Assembly (NCBI GenBank): GCA_023434465.1
Contig: JAEYSQ010000057.1
Span: 1-17,926, forward strand
Source: Actinomycetes bacterium
Lineage (GTDB): Bacteria > Actinomycetota > Thermoleophilia > Solirubrobacterales > 70-9
Direction: 5' to 3'
DNA length: 17,926 nt
The notes under the pieces were generated by a model that did no database searches, was not told the origin of the DNA, and saw nothing but the letters and a program-made list of their open reading frames with translations. The translations under genes were made by a program, and so were the position numbers. The first letter of the stretch is position 1. Every line of letters starts with the position of its first letter. Below, piece after piece: positions 7,986 to 14,081 of the stretch.

Positions 7986-8855
7986 ATGGGCAGCCATCCC
8001 TTCTACTGGCTTGATGTTTTCGCCGAGGCTCCACTGGCCGGCAACGGGCTCGCCGTCGTCCTCGATGCCGACGACGTCGGAGCGGAGACCATGCTTGCTT
8101 TCGCCCGCGAGACCGGACTTTCGGAGACGACCTTCGTCCAGCCGGCGTCGGCTGCGGCCGGGGCAAAAGGAGCTGACTACCGCAACCGGATCTGGACGAT
8201 AAGCGGCGAGATTCCGTTTGCCGGGCACCCTTCACTCGGTACGGCGGTGGCGGTGGCGATCGACGGCGGAATCGAACAGGCGACCTTTACGCAGGAAACC
8301 GGAGTCGGGCTGCAGCGGGTCGATGTCAGTCGGGAAAACGGTGAATGGCAGGCCTCGGTACTGCAGGAGCCGGCCGAGTTCGGTGAGGTGATACCGACCG
8401 CAAAAGTCGCCGCAGTACTCGGGGTGGCCGAGGAGTCGATCGATTCCCGTTATTCGGCCCAGATCGTCTCGACCGGTCTGCCAGCCCTGCTCGTTCCGAT
8501 CCGGGACCTCGACGGGCTCGCTGCCTGCCAGGGTGACGCGGCCGCCCTGGAGCAGCTCGGCCTTGGCCTTTCGCTCAACGTCTATCCCTTCATTTTCGAT
8601 GTGGCCGCCCGAGCCGTGCGATCGCGCTGCTTCGCGCTCGATCTCGGCGACTTCGAGGATCCGGCCACCGGTTCGGCCGCCGGCCCCCTGGTCGCCTACC
8701 TCCAGGACATCCTCGACGTCGACCGGATAGAGGTGCGGCAGGGAATCGAAATGGGCCGACCCAGCCTGATCGAAGCCCGCATGGATTCCGGTCGTCCCCG
8801 GGTGACCGGCCAGGTCCACGTCGTGATGAGCGGCCAGACCAACCTTCCTGGCTGA
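7986..8855 (+). CDS. PhzF-family isomerase/epimerase-like protein
   Basis: A 289-residue member of the PhzF family, which shares the diaminopimelate-epimerase fold and takes its name from an enzyme of phenazine synthesis. Signatures seen are YWLDVFAEAPLAGNGLAVV at 7-25, LSETTF at 45-50 with E47 matching the family's catalytic glutamate, GEIPFAGHPSLGTA at 74-87, and DPATGSAAGPL at 225-235. No other phenazine genes are present, so a phenazine role should not be assumed; most family members have no assigned substrate. The start ATG lies 9 bases after the flavin reductase stop, and the SDR-like gene begins 26 bases after its end. The product should be a cytosolic metabolic enzyme. Confidence 0.92.
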   Translation: MGSHPFYWLDVFAEAPLAGNGLAVVLDADDVGAETMLAFARETGLSETTFVQPASAAAGAKGADYRNRIWTISGEIPFAGHPSLGTAVAVAIDGGIEQATFTQETGVGLQRVDVSRENGEWQASVLQEPAEFGEVIPTAKVAAVLGVAEESIDSRYSAQIVSTGLPALLVPIRDLDGLAACQGDAAALEQLGLGLSLNVYPFIFDVAARAVRSRCFALDLGDFEDPATGSAAGPLVAYLQDILDVDRIEVRQGIEMGRPSLIEARMDSGRPRVTGQVHVVMSGQTNLPG

Positions 8856-8881
8856 GACCGGCACCGGGTTAGACTCGGTCG

Positions 8882-9529
8882 ATGGTCGTTTCGATAGCTG
8901 GTGGACATGGTCAGATCGCTCTCGCGCTAACCCGGCTCCTGGAGGTCGACGGGATCACGGTCCGGTCGCTGATTCGCAACCCCGCACAGGCCGACGAAGT
9001 GATTCAGGCGGGCGGTGAACCGGTCGTCGTCGATTTCGAATCCGCCGCTGATGACGAGATCGATGCCGCGATCAGCGAGTCGGACGTCGTCGTCTTCGCC
9101 GCCGGTGCCGGGCCCGGCAGCGGTACGGAGCGAAAGGAAACCGTCGATTACGGGGCCGCAGTCAGACTGATCGAAGCCGCGCGGCGATCCGGTTCACCGC
9201 GCTACGTGATGATCTCCGCCGTGAGTGCCGACCCCGACTATCCGGGCGACGAAGTCTTCGCGGTCTACCTGCGGGCCAAGGGCAGGGCGGATGCGGATCT
9301 CACTGCCAGCGGCCTCGACCACCTGATCCTGCGCCCGGTCGGCCTGACCGACGATCAGGCCAAAAGCCAGGTCAGTCTCGTTCGCGACGCCGACCAGCTC
9401 GAATCGAAGACGGTGCCAAGAGCCGATGTCGCGGCAGTCCTCGCGGAAGCGATCGCCCACCACCCGGAGGCGAGTGGCATCTGGAACCTCAGTTCCGGCC
9501 AGAAGCCGGTATCCAGAGCGTTCGACTGA
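8882..9529 (+). CDS. NAD(P)-binding atypical SDR (NmrA/YwnB-like)
   Basis: A 215-residue Rossmann-fold protein. The nucleotide-binding glycine motif is GGHGQIA at 7-13, followed by SLIRNPAQ at the end of the second strand and DVVVFAAGAG around 69-78. RYVMISAVSA and FAVYLRAKGRADADL occupy the positions where SDR enzymes carry their active-site Ser and YxxxK; here Y and K are spaced as YLRAK. HLILRPVGLTDD and the terminal GIWNLSSG fit the atypical SDR/NAD(P)H-binding group. Its reaction is unknown. It is the last gene of the flavin reductase-PhzF-SDR unit and ends 35 bases before the stop of a convergent membrane protein gene. No convincing terminator is visible in that gap, only two near-copies of AGTCCGG-CGGG. 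Confidence 0.85.
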   Translation: MVVSIAGGHGQIALALTRLLEVDGITVRSLIRNPAQADEVIQAGGEPVVVDFESAADDEIDAAISESDVVVFAAGAGPGSGTERKETVDYGAAVRLIEAARRSGSPRYVMISAVSADPDYPGDEVFAVYLRAKGRADADLTASGLDHLILRPVGLTDDQAKSQVSLVRDADQLESKTVPRADVAAVLAEAIAHHPEASGIWNLSSGQKPVSRAFD

Positions 9530-9564
9530 GGAGTCCGGGCGGGTAGTCCGGCGGGGCTAATTGG

Positions 9565-10044
9565 TCAGAACATTCCGGCGGTGGTTTCGATCGCCCGCCA
9601 GAGCAGGAAGGCGGTGACCAGGCAGGCGAGGGTCATGATCGCGGTTTCGCGACGGATGATGGCCAGGCCGATCGTCTCCTGATGGTCAGGCTCGAGAGCG
9701 GCGAAGAGTTCCCCGAGCTCCCGGTTGGACTTCGCTTCGGTCGGGCTGAGACGGTCGGCGAGCTCCTGGCTTGCTGCCGCACCGCGCATCAACTCGGCCA
9801 TGAAGGAGACCGCGACCGGCAGGAAGACGTAGAGGTAATGGAGTTCGTCGCTCGCCCGGTGGCCTCCGGCGTAGACCACGCAGGCGAAGATCACGAAGGC
9901 GCCGGTGATGGCCTGAGCGGCCCGCAGCAGGTACCAGAAGGCGACCGAAGGGCGATTCCGGTTCCAGGCGATCACTCCGACCAGAGCCGCCACCAGGTTG
10001 GCCGCGATCACGGCAAGGCCCAGTGCGGAGTACGCAGTGGACAC
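9565..10044 (-). CDS. four-helix membrane protein of unknown function
   Basis: A 159-residue protein I do not recognise. Hydrophobic segments lie at about 5-27, 35-60, 67-88 and 135-156. Between helices 3 and 4 is a charged cytoplasm-like loop (SQELADRLSPTEAKSNRELGE region). Helix 2 begins with RNRPSVAFWYLLRAAQ. The start is GTG at 10044, preceded by GGGATTAGAG, which is at best a weak ribosome site. The gene is transcribed away from nuoA, with 151 bases between them, and a dyad symmetry sits immediately before its start. A link to complex I is suggested only by position. Confidence 0.65.
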   Translation of the reverse strand: MSTAYSALGLAVIAANLVAALVGVIAWNRNRPSVAFWYLLRAAQAITGAFVIFACVVYAGGHRASDELHYLYVFLPVAVSFMAELMRGAAASQELADRLSPTEAKSNRELGELFAALEPDHQETIGLAIIRRETAIMTLACLVTAFLLWRAIETTAGMF

Positions 10045-10048
10045 CTCT

Positions 10049-10083
10049 AATCCCGCCTGAACGGGTCGGGATTCGGCTTTTTT
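10049..10083 (+). terminator. dyad plus T tract upstream of nuo: probable plus-strand terminator
   Basis: AATCCCG (10049-10055) and CGGGATT (10067-10073) are perfect inverted repeats around 11 bases. An overlapping alternative stem pairs GCC(T)GAA (10055-10061) with TTCGGC (10072-10077) and is followed directly by six T residues (10078-10083), the classic intrinsic terminator shape in the plus direction. It would insulate nuo from plus-strand readthrough. The outer repeat also sits in the leader of the minus-strand membrane protein gene and could instead be an operator or a hairpin next to its start codon. Confidence 0.42.
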
Positions 10084-10108
10084 ATGCGAAAAATCACTAT
10101 GTAACGAC

Positions 10109-10141
10109 TTGATACAAAGTCAGGGCTGAGAGGTGTATAAC
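10109..10141 (+). promoter_or_regulatory. possible nuo promoter elements
   Basis: The A/T-rich stretch before nuoA contains TTGATA (10109-10114, near the -35 consensus) and TATAAC (10136-10141, near the -10 consensus). The 21-base spacing is too long for a standard sigma-70 promoter, so the two hexamers may not belong together. If TATAAC is used, the nuo leader would be about 45-50 bases. Confidence 0.25.
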
Positions 10142-10186
10142 CCATGGAAAGGGACACCCTAGTTCCCCCGACGGAATCCCCCACTT

Positions 10187-10190
10187 AGGA
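10187..10190 (+). promoter_or_regulatory. Shine-Dalgarno for the TTG start of nuoA
   Basis: AGGA lies five bases before TTG 10196. There is no ATG or GTG nearby that would preserve the NuoA N-terminus, so this supports the TTG start. Confidence 0.5.
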
Positions 10191-10195
10191 CCCAT

Positions 10196-10576
10196 TTGCT
10201 CCACCAGTACCTCCCAGTTCTAGTTTTTGGCGCGCTCGGCATCCTCGTCGGCGGTGCTTTCGCGACCCTGAACCTGATCCTCGGCCCGAAGAAGCTGGGG
10301 GGCGACGAATCCAGCGCTGCGATCCGGCAGCTGGATCCCTACGAGTGCGGCCTCCCCTCGGAGATCTCGAAGACCTTCCGTTTCGGGGTCAGCTTCTACC
10401 TGGTGGCGATGCTCTTCATCCTCTTCGACATCGAGGTCGTGTTCCTCTATCCCGTCGGGGCGATCCTCAAGTCGACCGATTCGATCTTCGTGCTCGCCGA
10501 AGTGATCCTTTTCGTGACCCTGCTTTTCGTGGCTCTGGTCTATGTCTGGCGAAAGGGGGCACTCGATTGGAGGTAG
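10196..10576 (+). CDS. nuoA: NADH-quinone oxidoreductase subunit A
   Basis: Membrane subunit of complex I, next to the quinone site at the junction with NuoB/D and NuoH. The 126 residues form three membrane helices at about 6-28, 65-88 and 95-118. The loop between helices 1 and 2 carries the conserved DPYECG with C51, equivalent to the ND3 loop cysteine, and helix 2 has FRFGVSFYLVAMLFILFDIE with the conserved acidic residues. The start is TTG at 10196 behind AGGA. It is the first gene of the nuo operon. Its last codons overlap the nuoB start by 10 bases. Confidence 0.95.
   Translation: MLHQYLPVLVFGALGILVGGAFATLNLILGPKKLGGDESSAAIRQLDPYECGLPSEISKTFRFGVSFYLVAMLFILFDIEVVFLYPVGAILKSTDSIFVLAEVILFVTLLFVALVYVWRKGALDWR
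10551..10559 (+). promoter_or_regulatory. Shine-Dalgarno that decides the TTG start of nuoB
   Basis: GAAAGGGGG lies 7 bases upstream of TTG 10567, inside the nuoA coding end. The nuoB frame stays open further upstream, but those residues only mirror nuoA in another frame, so this site fixes the start. Confidence 0.65.
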
Positions 10577-11277
10577 AACGCCAGAAGCTGCGGGTTCACG
10601 CTCCGCTCGAGCAGCCCAGCTCGCCGGAAGAACTGCGGGCCCGCCAACTCAAGGCCCGCGACATGCTGCGCGGCGACCTGACCGGCGAAGACCTCGAGAA
10701 GTACGTCGAGGAGCGGGTGGTCACGACGACGCTCGACAAGGTTCTCAACCAGGCTCGCGCCCACTCGATCTTCCCCGCGACCTTCGGCCTCGCCTGCTGC
10801 GCGATCGAAATGATGTCAACCGTCTCGCCGCGCTACGACATCGCCCGTTTCGGCGCCGAGGCCTTCCGCGCCTCGCCCCGTCAGGCTGACCTGTTGATCC
10901 TCTCCGGCCGGGTCTCGATCAAGATGGCTCCGATCGTTCGCCGTATCTACGACCAGATGCTGGAACCGAAATGGGCGATCTCGATGGGCGCCTGCTCGTC
11001 GTCGGGCGGAATGTTTCAGAACTACGCCGTGGTCCAGGGCGCCGACAAGTTCATGCCGGTGGACATCCACGTGCCTGGCTGCCCGCCCCGCCCCGAGGCC
11101 CTGCTCTACGGCTTCACGAAGCTGCAGCAGATGATCATGGGCAATCCGGAACCTGGTTGGAGGAGCCGGTACAACGCCCACGGGACCGAGGAGTGGGCCC
11201 GCGGTGGGCCGGCTTCGCGGCCTTCCGAGGAAGCACTCGAGGCTTACGAGAAAGCCCGGGAGGTCCTCGGTGCCTGA
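10567..11277 (+). CDS. nuoB: NADH-quinone oxidoreductase subunit B
   Basis: Peripheral complex I subunit that holds the terminal cluster N2, which reduces quinone. The 236 residues contain the N2 ligands: the adjacent pair C77/C78 in GLACCAIEMM, C143 in GACSSSGG, and C172 in VPGCPPRPEAL. Compared with compact homologues it has about 45 extra charged N-terminal residues before the first conserved helix and an Ala/Glu-rich C-terminus after GNPEPGW. Translation probably starts at TTG 10567. It overlaps nuoA by 10 bases and nuoC by 8 (GTGCCTGA), so it should be translationally coupled to both neighbours. Confidence 0.95.
   Translation: MEVERQKLRVHAPLEQPSSPEELRARQLKARDMLRGDLTGEDLEKYVEERVVTTTLDKVLNQARAHSIFPATFGLACCAIEMMSTVSPRYDIARFGAEAFRASPRQADLLILSGRVSIKMAPIVRRIYDQMLEPKWAISMGACSSSGGMFQNYAVVQGADKFMPVDIHVPGCPPRPEALLYGFTKLQQMIMGNPEPGWRSRYNAHGTEEWARGGPASRPSEEALEAYEKAREVLGA
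11258..11263 (+). promoter_or_regulatory. Shine-Dalgarno that decides the GTG start of nuoC
   Basis: GGGAGG lies six bases before GTG 11270. An in-frame ATG at 11204 lies deep inside nuoB and encodes an arginine-rich non-native leader, so GTG 11270 is preferred. Confidence 0.65.
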
Positions 11278-12007
11278 CGCGCCCGGACTGGAACTGATCC
11301 TCGCCGAGATCAACCGTGAACATCCCGGAGCCGTGCTCGATACGAGCCATGACCGGGAGCAGGCGGCCCTGATCGTCGACCCTTCGATGGTGGTCGAGGT
11401 CCTGGCCTGGCTCAAGGAAACCCCGGGCCAGGAGTACACCTTCCTCAGCTCGGTCCACGGCGCCGACTACTTCCCCAAGACGCCCCGCTTCGCGGTCCAC
11501 TACGAGCTCCTCAACCGCGAACGCCCCGAACGAGTCCGCGTAAAAGCCGTCGTCGCTGATCCTGCGGCGGCTGTCTCCCCGAACGAAGCTCCGATGGTGG
11601 CGATTGGTCCCGATGAGATCGGCGGCACCGAAAACGAAGCCTCGGTCGCGGCCAAGGACGAAACACTTGCCGGGTCTTCAGCGGCGCCGGTGGGGGGTCC
11701 GACCGGAACTCCCGGCGAAGTCCGGCCGGACGGACCCCCCGCCGGTGCCGCCACCGCCTCCAGGGAGGTCGACGGACAGCTGCTCCCGGTGGTTCCCTCG
11801 GTCGTCGAACTGTTTCCGACCGCTGACTTCCAGGAGCGGGAGGTCTTTGACTTTTTCGGGATCTACTTCGAAGGCCACCCGGACCTGCGGCGGATCCTGA
11901 TGCCGGAGGACTACGTCGGCTGGCCGCAGCGGCGCGACTTCCCGGTCGGCGGCGAACCGGTGATCTTCACCCGTGACGAAGTCAACAACCCGGGCTGGTG
12001 GCAGTGA
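11270..12007 (+). CDS. nuoC: NADH-quinone oxidoreductase subunit C with long internal insertion
   Basis: Peripheral complex I subunit (30-kDa family) of the quinone-reducing module. The 245 residues divide into a normal N-terminal half ending RVRVKAVV (about 96) and a normal C-terminal half beginning VVPSVVELFPTADFQEREVFDFFGI (about 174). That half includes EGHPDLRRILMPEDYVGWPQRRDFP. In typical homologues these halves are joined by a few residues. Here about 75 residues lie between them (97-171), low in complexity and rich in Ala, Gly, Pro and acidic residues. Residues 138-161 are encoded by a 71-bp palindromic element (11681-11751). The reading frame is intact and the flanking fold is complete, so the protein is probably functional with a surface loop. 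It overlaps nuoB by 8 bases, and its stop shares one base with the nuoD ATG. Confidence 0.93.
   Translation: MPDAPGLELILAEINREHPGAVLDTSHDREQAALIVDPSMVVEVLAWLKETPGQEYTFLSSVHGADYFPKTPRFAVHYELLNRERPERVRVKAVVADPAAAVSPNEAPMVAIGPDEIGGTENEASVAAKDETLAGSSAAPVGGPTGTPGEVRPDGPPAGAATASREVDGQLLPVVPSVVELFPTADFQEREVFDFFGIYFEGHPDLRRILMPEDYVGWPQRRDFPVGGEPVIFTRDEVNNPGWWQ
11681..11751 (+). repeat. 71-bp palindromic element, copy 1, in-frame within nuoC
   Basis: Arms of 26 nt (11681-11706 and 11726-11751) surround a 19-nt loop, AACTCCCGGCGAAGTCCGG (11707-11725). Of the 26 arm positions 23 are Watson-Crick pairs, two are G-T (11686/11746 and 11691/11741), and one is an A-A mismatch (11702/11730). The loop itself can fold further (ACT with AGT, CCGG with CCGG). 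The second copy in nuoG is inverted, the same length, and identical over the central 25 nt. It is read as Ala-Ala-Pro-Val-Gly-Gly through Pro-Pro-Ala-Gly-Ala-Ala. No target duplication is evident. Confidence 0.9.
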
Positions 12008-13329
12008 TGGCAAGGGTCGAAGACACGCTTTCCGACCGCGAGATCCGCCAGGCAGGAGCGAGCGAAGCTCCCGGCACCCTGCGCGACGAGGAGATAATCG
12101 TCTCCGATTTCACCGCCGAGCTGGCCGAGCGCATGCCGGGAATCGAGTTTGAACTCGAGCCCGAGCAGGAAATGCTGACGGTCAACATGGGCCCGCACCA
12201 CCCGGCGACCCACGGCGTGCTTCGTCTGGTCGTCGATCTCGAAGGTGAAGTCGTCAAGGACCTGAAACCGGTCATCGGCTATGTCCACACCGGCATCGAG
12301 AAGTCCTGCGAGACGATGCAGTACTGGAAGGTCATTCCCTTCGTCGAGCGGATGGACTACCTCTCTTACTTCTTCAACATGCAGGCCTACGTGGGGGCGG
12401 TCGAGCACCTGGTCGGTCTCGAGGTCCCGCGCCGCGCCCAGTGGCTCCGGGTCCTCCACATGGAACTAAACCGGCTTCACTCCCACCTGGTCTGGCTGGG
12501 AACCACGGCTCTCGACCTCGGCGCGATGGGCGTCTACTTCTATTGCTTCCGTGACCGCGACCGGGTGCTCGACACCTTCGAGATGTCGACCGGGCAGCGC
12601 ATGCACACCCGCTATTTCCAGATCGGTGGCGTCGCCGAGGACATCCCGGCCGGTTTCGAGGCGAAAGTCCGCAAGACGGTCGAACAGCTCAGGACCGGCA
12701 TCCACCAGTACGAGTCGCTGCTCGACAAGAACGAGATCTTCCTGATCCGGACGAAGGACGTCGGGGTCGTTTCCCGGCAGCGTCTGCTCGATCTCGGGGT
12801 GACCGGTCCGCTCCTCCGGGCCGCCGGTGATCCGTGGGACCTGCGCAAGGAAGGCGGTTACCTCGCCTACCCGGAACTCGATTTCGACGTACCCGTCGGA
12901 ACGGTCGGTGACGGCTACGACCGGTACCGGGTTCGCCTGGCCGAGATGAAGGAGTCGCTCCGGATCATCGAGCAGATCCTCGACGGCCTGCCCGAAGGTC
13001 CCTGGGTCGCCGACGACCGCAAGTACGCGCTGCCACCGCGGGCCGAGCTCTCGACCTCGATGGAATCGCTGATCCACCATTTCAAGCTGGTCACCGAGGG
13101 ATTCCGGGTCGAACCGGGCGAGGTTTACAACCCGATCGAATCCCCGCGCGGTGAACTGGGCTGCTTCGTGATGGCCGACGGTTCCTCGAAGCCCGCCCGG
13201 GTCCACTTCCGTGACCCTTCCTTCGTCAACCTTCAGGCCCTGGCCGACATGACGATCGGCGAGTACGTCGCCGATCTGATCCAGACTCTCGCCATGCTCG
13301 ATCCGATTCTTGGAGGTATCGACCGATGA
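12007..13329 (+). CDS. nuoD: NADH-quinone oxidoreductase subunit D
   Basis: Peripheral complex I subunit (49-kDa family) that forms the quinone pocket with NuoB. Of 440 residues, the first 55 or so are a variable acidic leader. The conserved part opens with LTVNMGPHHPATHGVLRL, whose histidines line the quinone cavity. It continues with IGYVHTGIEK, FFNMQAYV, LNRLHSHLVWLGTTALDLGAM, and the C-terminal SPRGELGCFVMADGSSKPARVHFRDPSF and GGIDR end. No metal cluster is expected or seen. I chose ATG 12007, whose A is the last base of the nuoC stop (TGATG); an in-frame GTG at 11998 would add three residues. The next gene, nuoE, overlaps by four bases (ATGA). Confidence 0.97.
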   Translation: MARVEDTLSDREIRQAGASEAPGTLRDEEIIVSDFTAELAERMPGIEFELEPEQEMLTVNMGPHHPATHGVLRLVVDLEGEVVKDLKPVIGYVHTGIEKSCETMQYWKVIPFVERMDYLSYFFNMQAYVGAVEHLVGLEVPRRAQWLRVLHMELNRLHSHLVWLGTTALDLGAMGVYFYCFRDRDRVLDTFEMSTGQRMHTRYFQIGGVAEDIPAGFEAKVRKTVEQLRTGIHQYESLLDKNEIFLIRTKDVGVVSRQRLLDLGVTGPLLRAAGDPWDLRKEGGYLAYPELDFDVPVGTVGDGYDRYRVRLAEMKESLRIIEQILDGLPEGPWVADDRKYALPPRAELSTSMESLIHHFKLVTEGFRVEPGEVYNPIESPRGELGCFVMADGSSKPARVHFRDPSFVNLQALADMTIGEYVADLIQTLAMLDPILGGIDR

Positions 13330-14081
13330 CCCCCGTGATGCCGTCGGATTTCGACCCTTCGGAAGCCAGGCCTGAGGATTTCGTCTCGCCCGGCCTCCCC
13401 GTCGACGAAGCGAATACGACCGGCCGTTTTCCACTCGGTGACCCGGAGCAGATCCCCGACCCGACCGAGGTCGAGATGCCCGACGACCTGCGCGAGGAGA
13501 TCCAGGGCGTGGTCGACAAGTATCCGGACCGCGACACGGCCGGCGCACCGAAGTCGGCGGCGATCCCGGCGCTCTGGATCATTCAGCGCCGCTACGGATG
13601 GTGCACACCCGAGGGGATCGTCCAGGCTGCCTGCGTGATGCGGGTGACTCCGGCTTACCTCGAATCGGTCGCTTCCTTCTATGACCTGCTCCGGACCAGC
13701 CCGCAGGGCGAGCATCAGGTGCTGGTCTGCACCAACATCGCCTGCTGGATGCGGGGTGGTGACGAGCTGCTCGATTCATTCTGCGAAAAGACCGGCGCCG
13801 ATCGCGAAGCGGCCGGTCACGGCGGCGCCCTCTCGGCCGACGGCCGGATCCTGGTCTCCGGGTTCGAGTGTCTCGGCGCCTGTGATCTCGCGCCGATGGC
13901 CTCGGTCGACGAGCGCTACTTCGGTCCGCTCGAGAACGCCGACGCGAAGACGATCGTCGACCAGCTCGAAGCGGGCGAGGAAGTCCTGCCGGAAAAAGCG
14001 CTCGAAAAGCGTGGACTTGCCGGTGGGGCCGTTGACTCGAACGACCCCCGGGTGGTTGACGGAAAGGGGCCGAACCGATGA
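13326..14081 (+). CDS. nuoE: NADH-quinone oxidoreductase subunit E
   Basis: Complex I subunit (24-kDa family) with a thioredoxin-like domain that binds the [2Fe-2S] cluster N1a near FMN. Ligands are C135 and C140 (CTNIACWMRGG) and C182 and C186 (GFECLGACDLAPM). The helical part before it carries AIPALWIIQRRYGW and ESVASFYDLL. The 251 residues include an acidic, proline-rich N-terminal extension of about 55 residues before the conserved region and a polar tail of 25 or so residues after it, both probably disordered. The ATG at 13326 overlaps the nuoD stop as ATGA, with GGAGG (13312-13316) nine bases upstream. Its own stop overlaps the nuoF ATG by four bases. Confidence 0.96.
   Translation: MTPVMPSDFDPSEARPEDFVSPGLPVDEANTTGRFPLGDPEQIPDPTEVEMPDDLREEIQGVVDKYPDRDTAGAPKSAAIPALWIIQRRYGWCTPEGIVQAACVMRVTPAYLESVASFYDLLRTSPQGEHQVLVCTNIACWMRGGDELLDSFCEKTGADREAAGHGGALSADGRILVSGFECLGACDLAPMASVDERYFGPLENADAKTIVDQLEAGEEVLPEKALEKRGLAGGAVDSNDPRVVDGKGPNR

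Noticed and set aside
7986..8855. Phenazine biosynthesis cluster
   Set aside because: Only a PhzF-family gene is present. The family is broad and no phzA/B/D/E/G-type genes accompany it.
9530..9564. Near-repeat of AGTCCGG-CGGG between convergent genes
   Set aside because: There are two imperfect 12-base copies with no dyad or T tract, too short in GC-rich DNA to call a repeat or terminator.
10345..10566. Upstream in-frame extension of nuoB
   Set aside because: It overlaps the conserved nuoA coding region, encodes Arg/Pro/Gly-rich sequence, and a strong Shine-Dalgarno marks TTG 10567.
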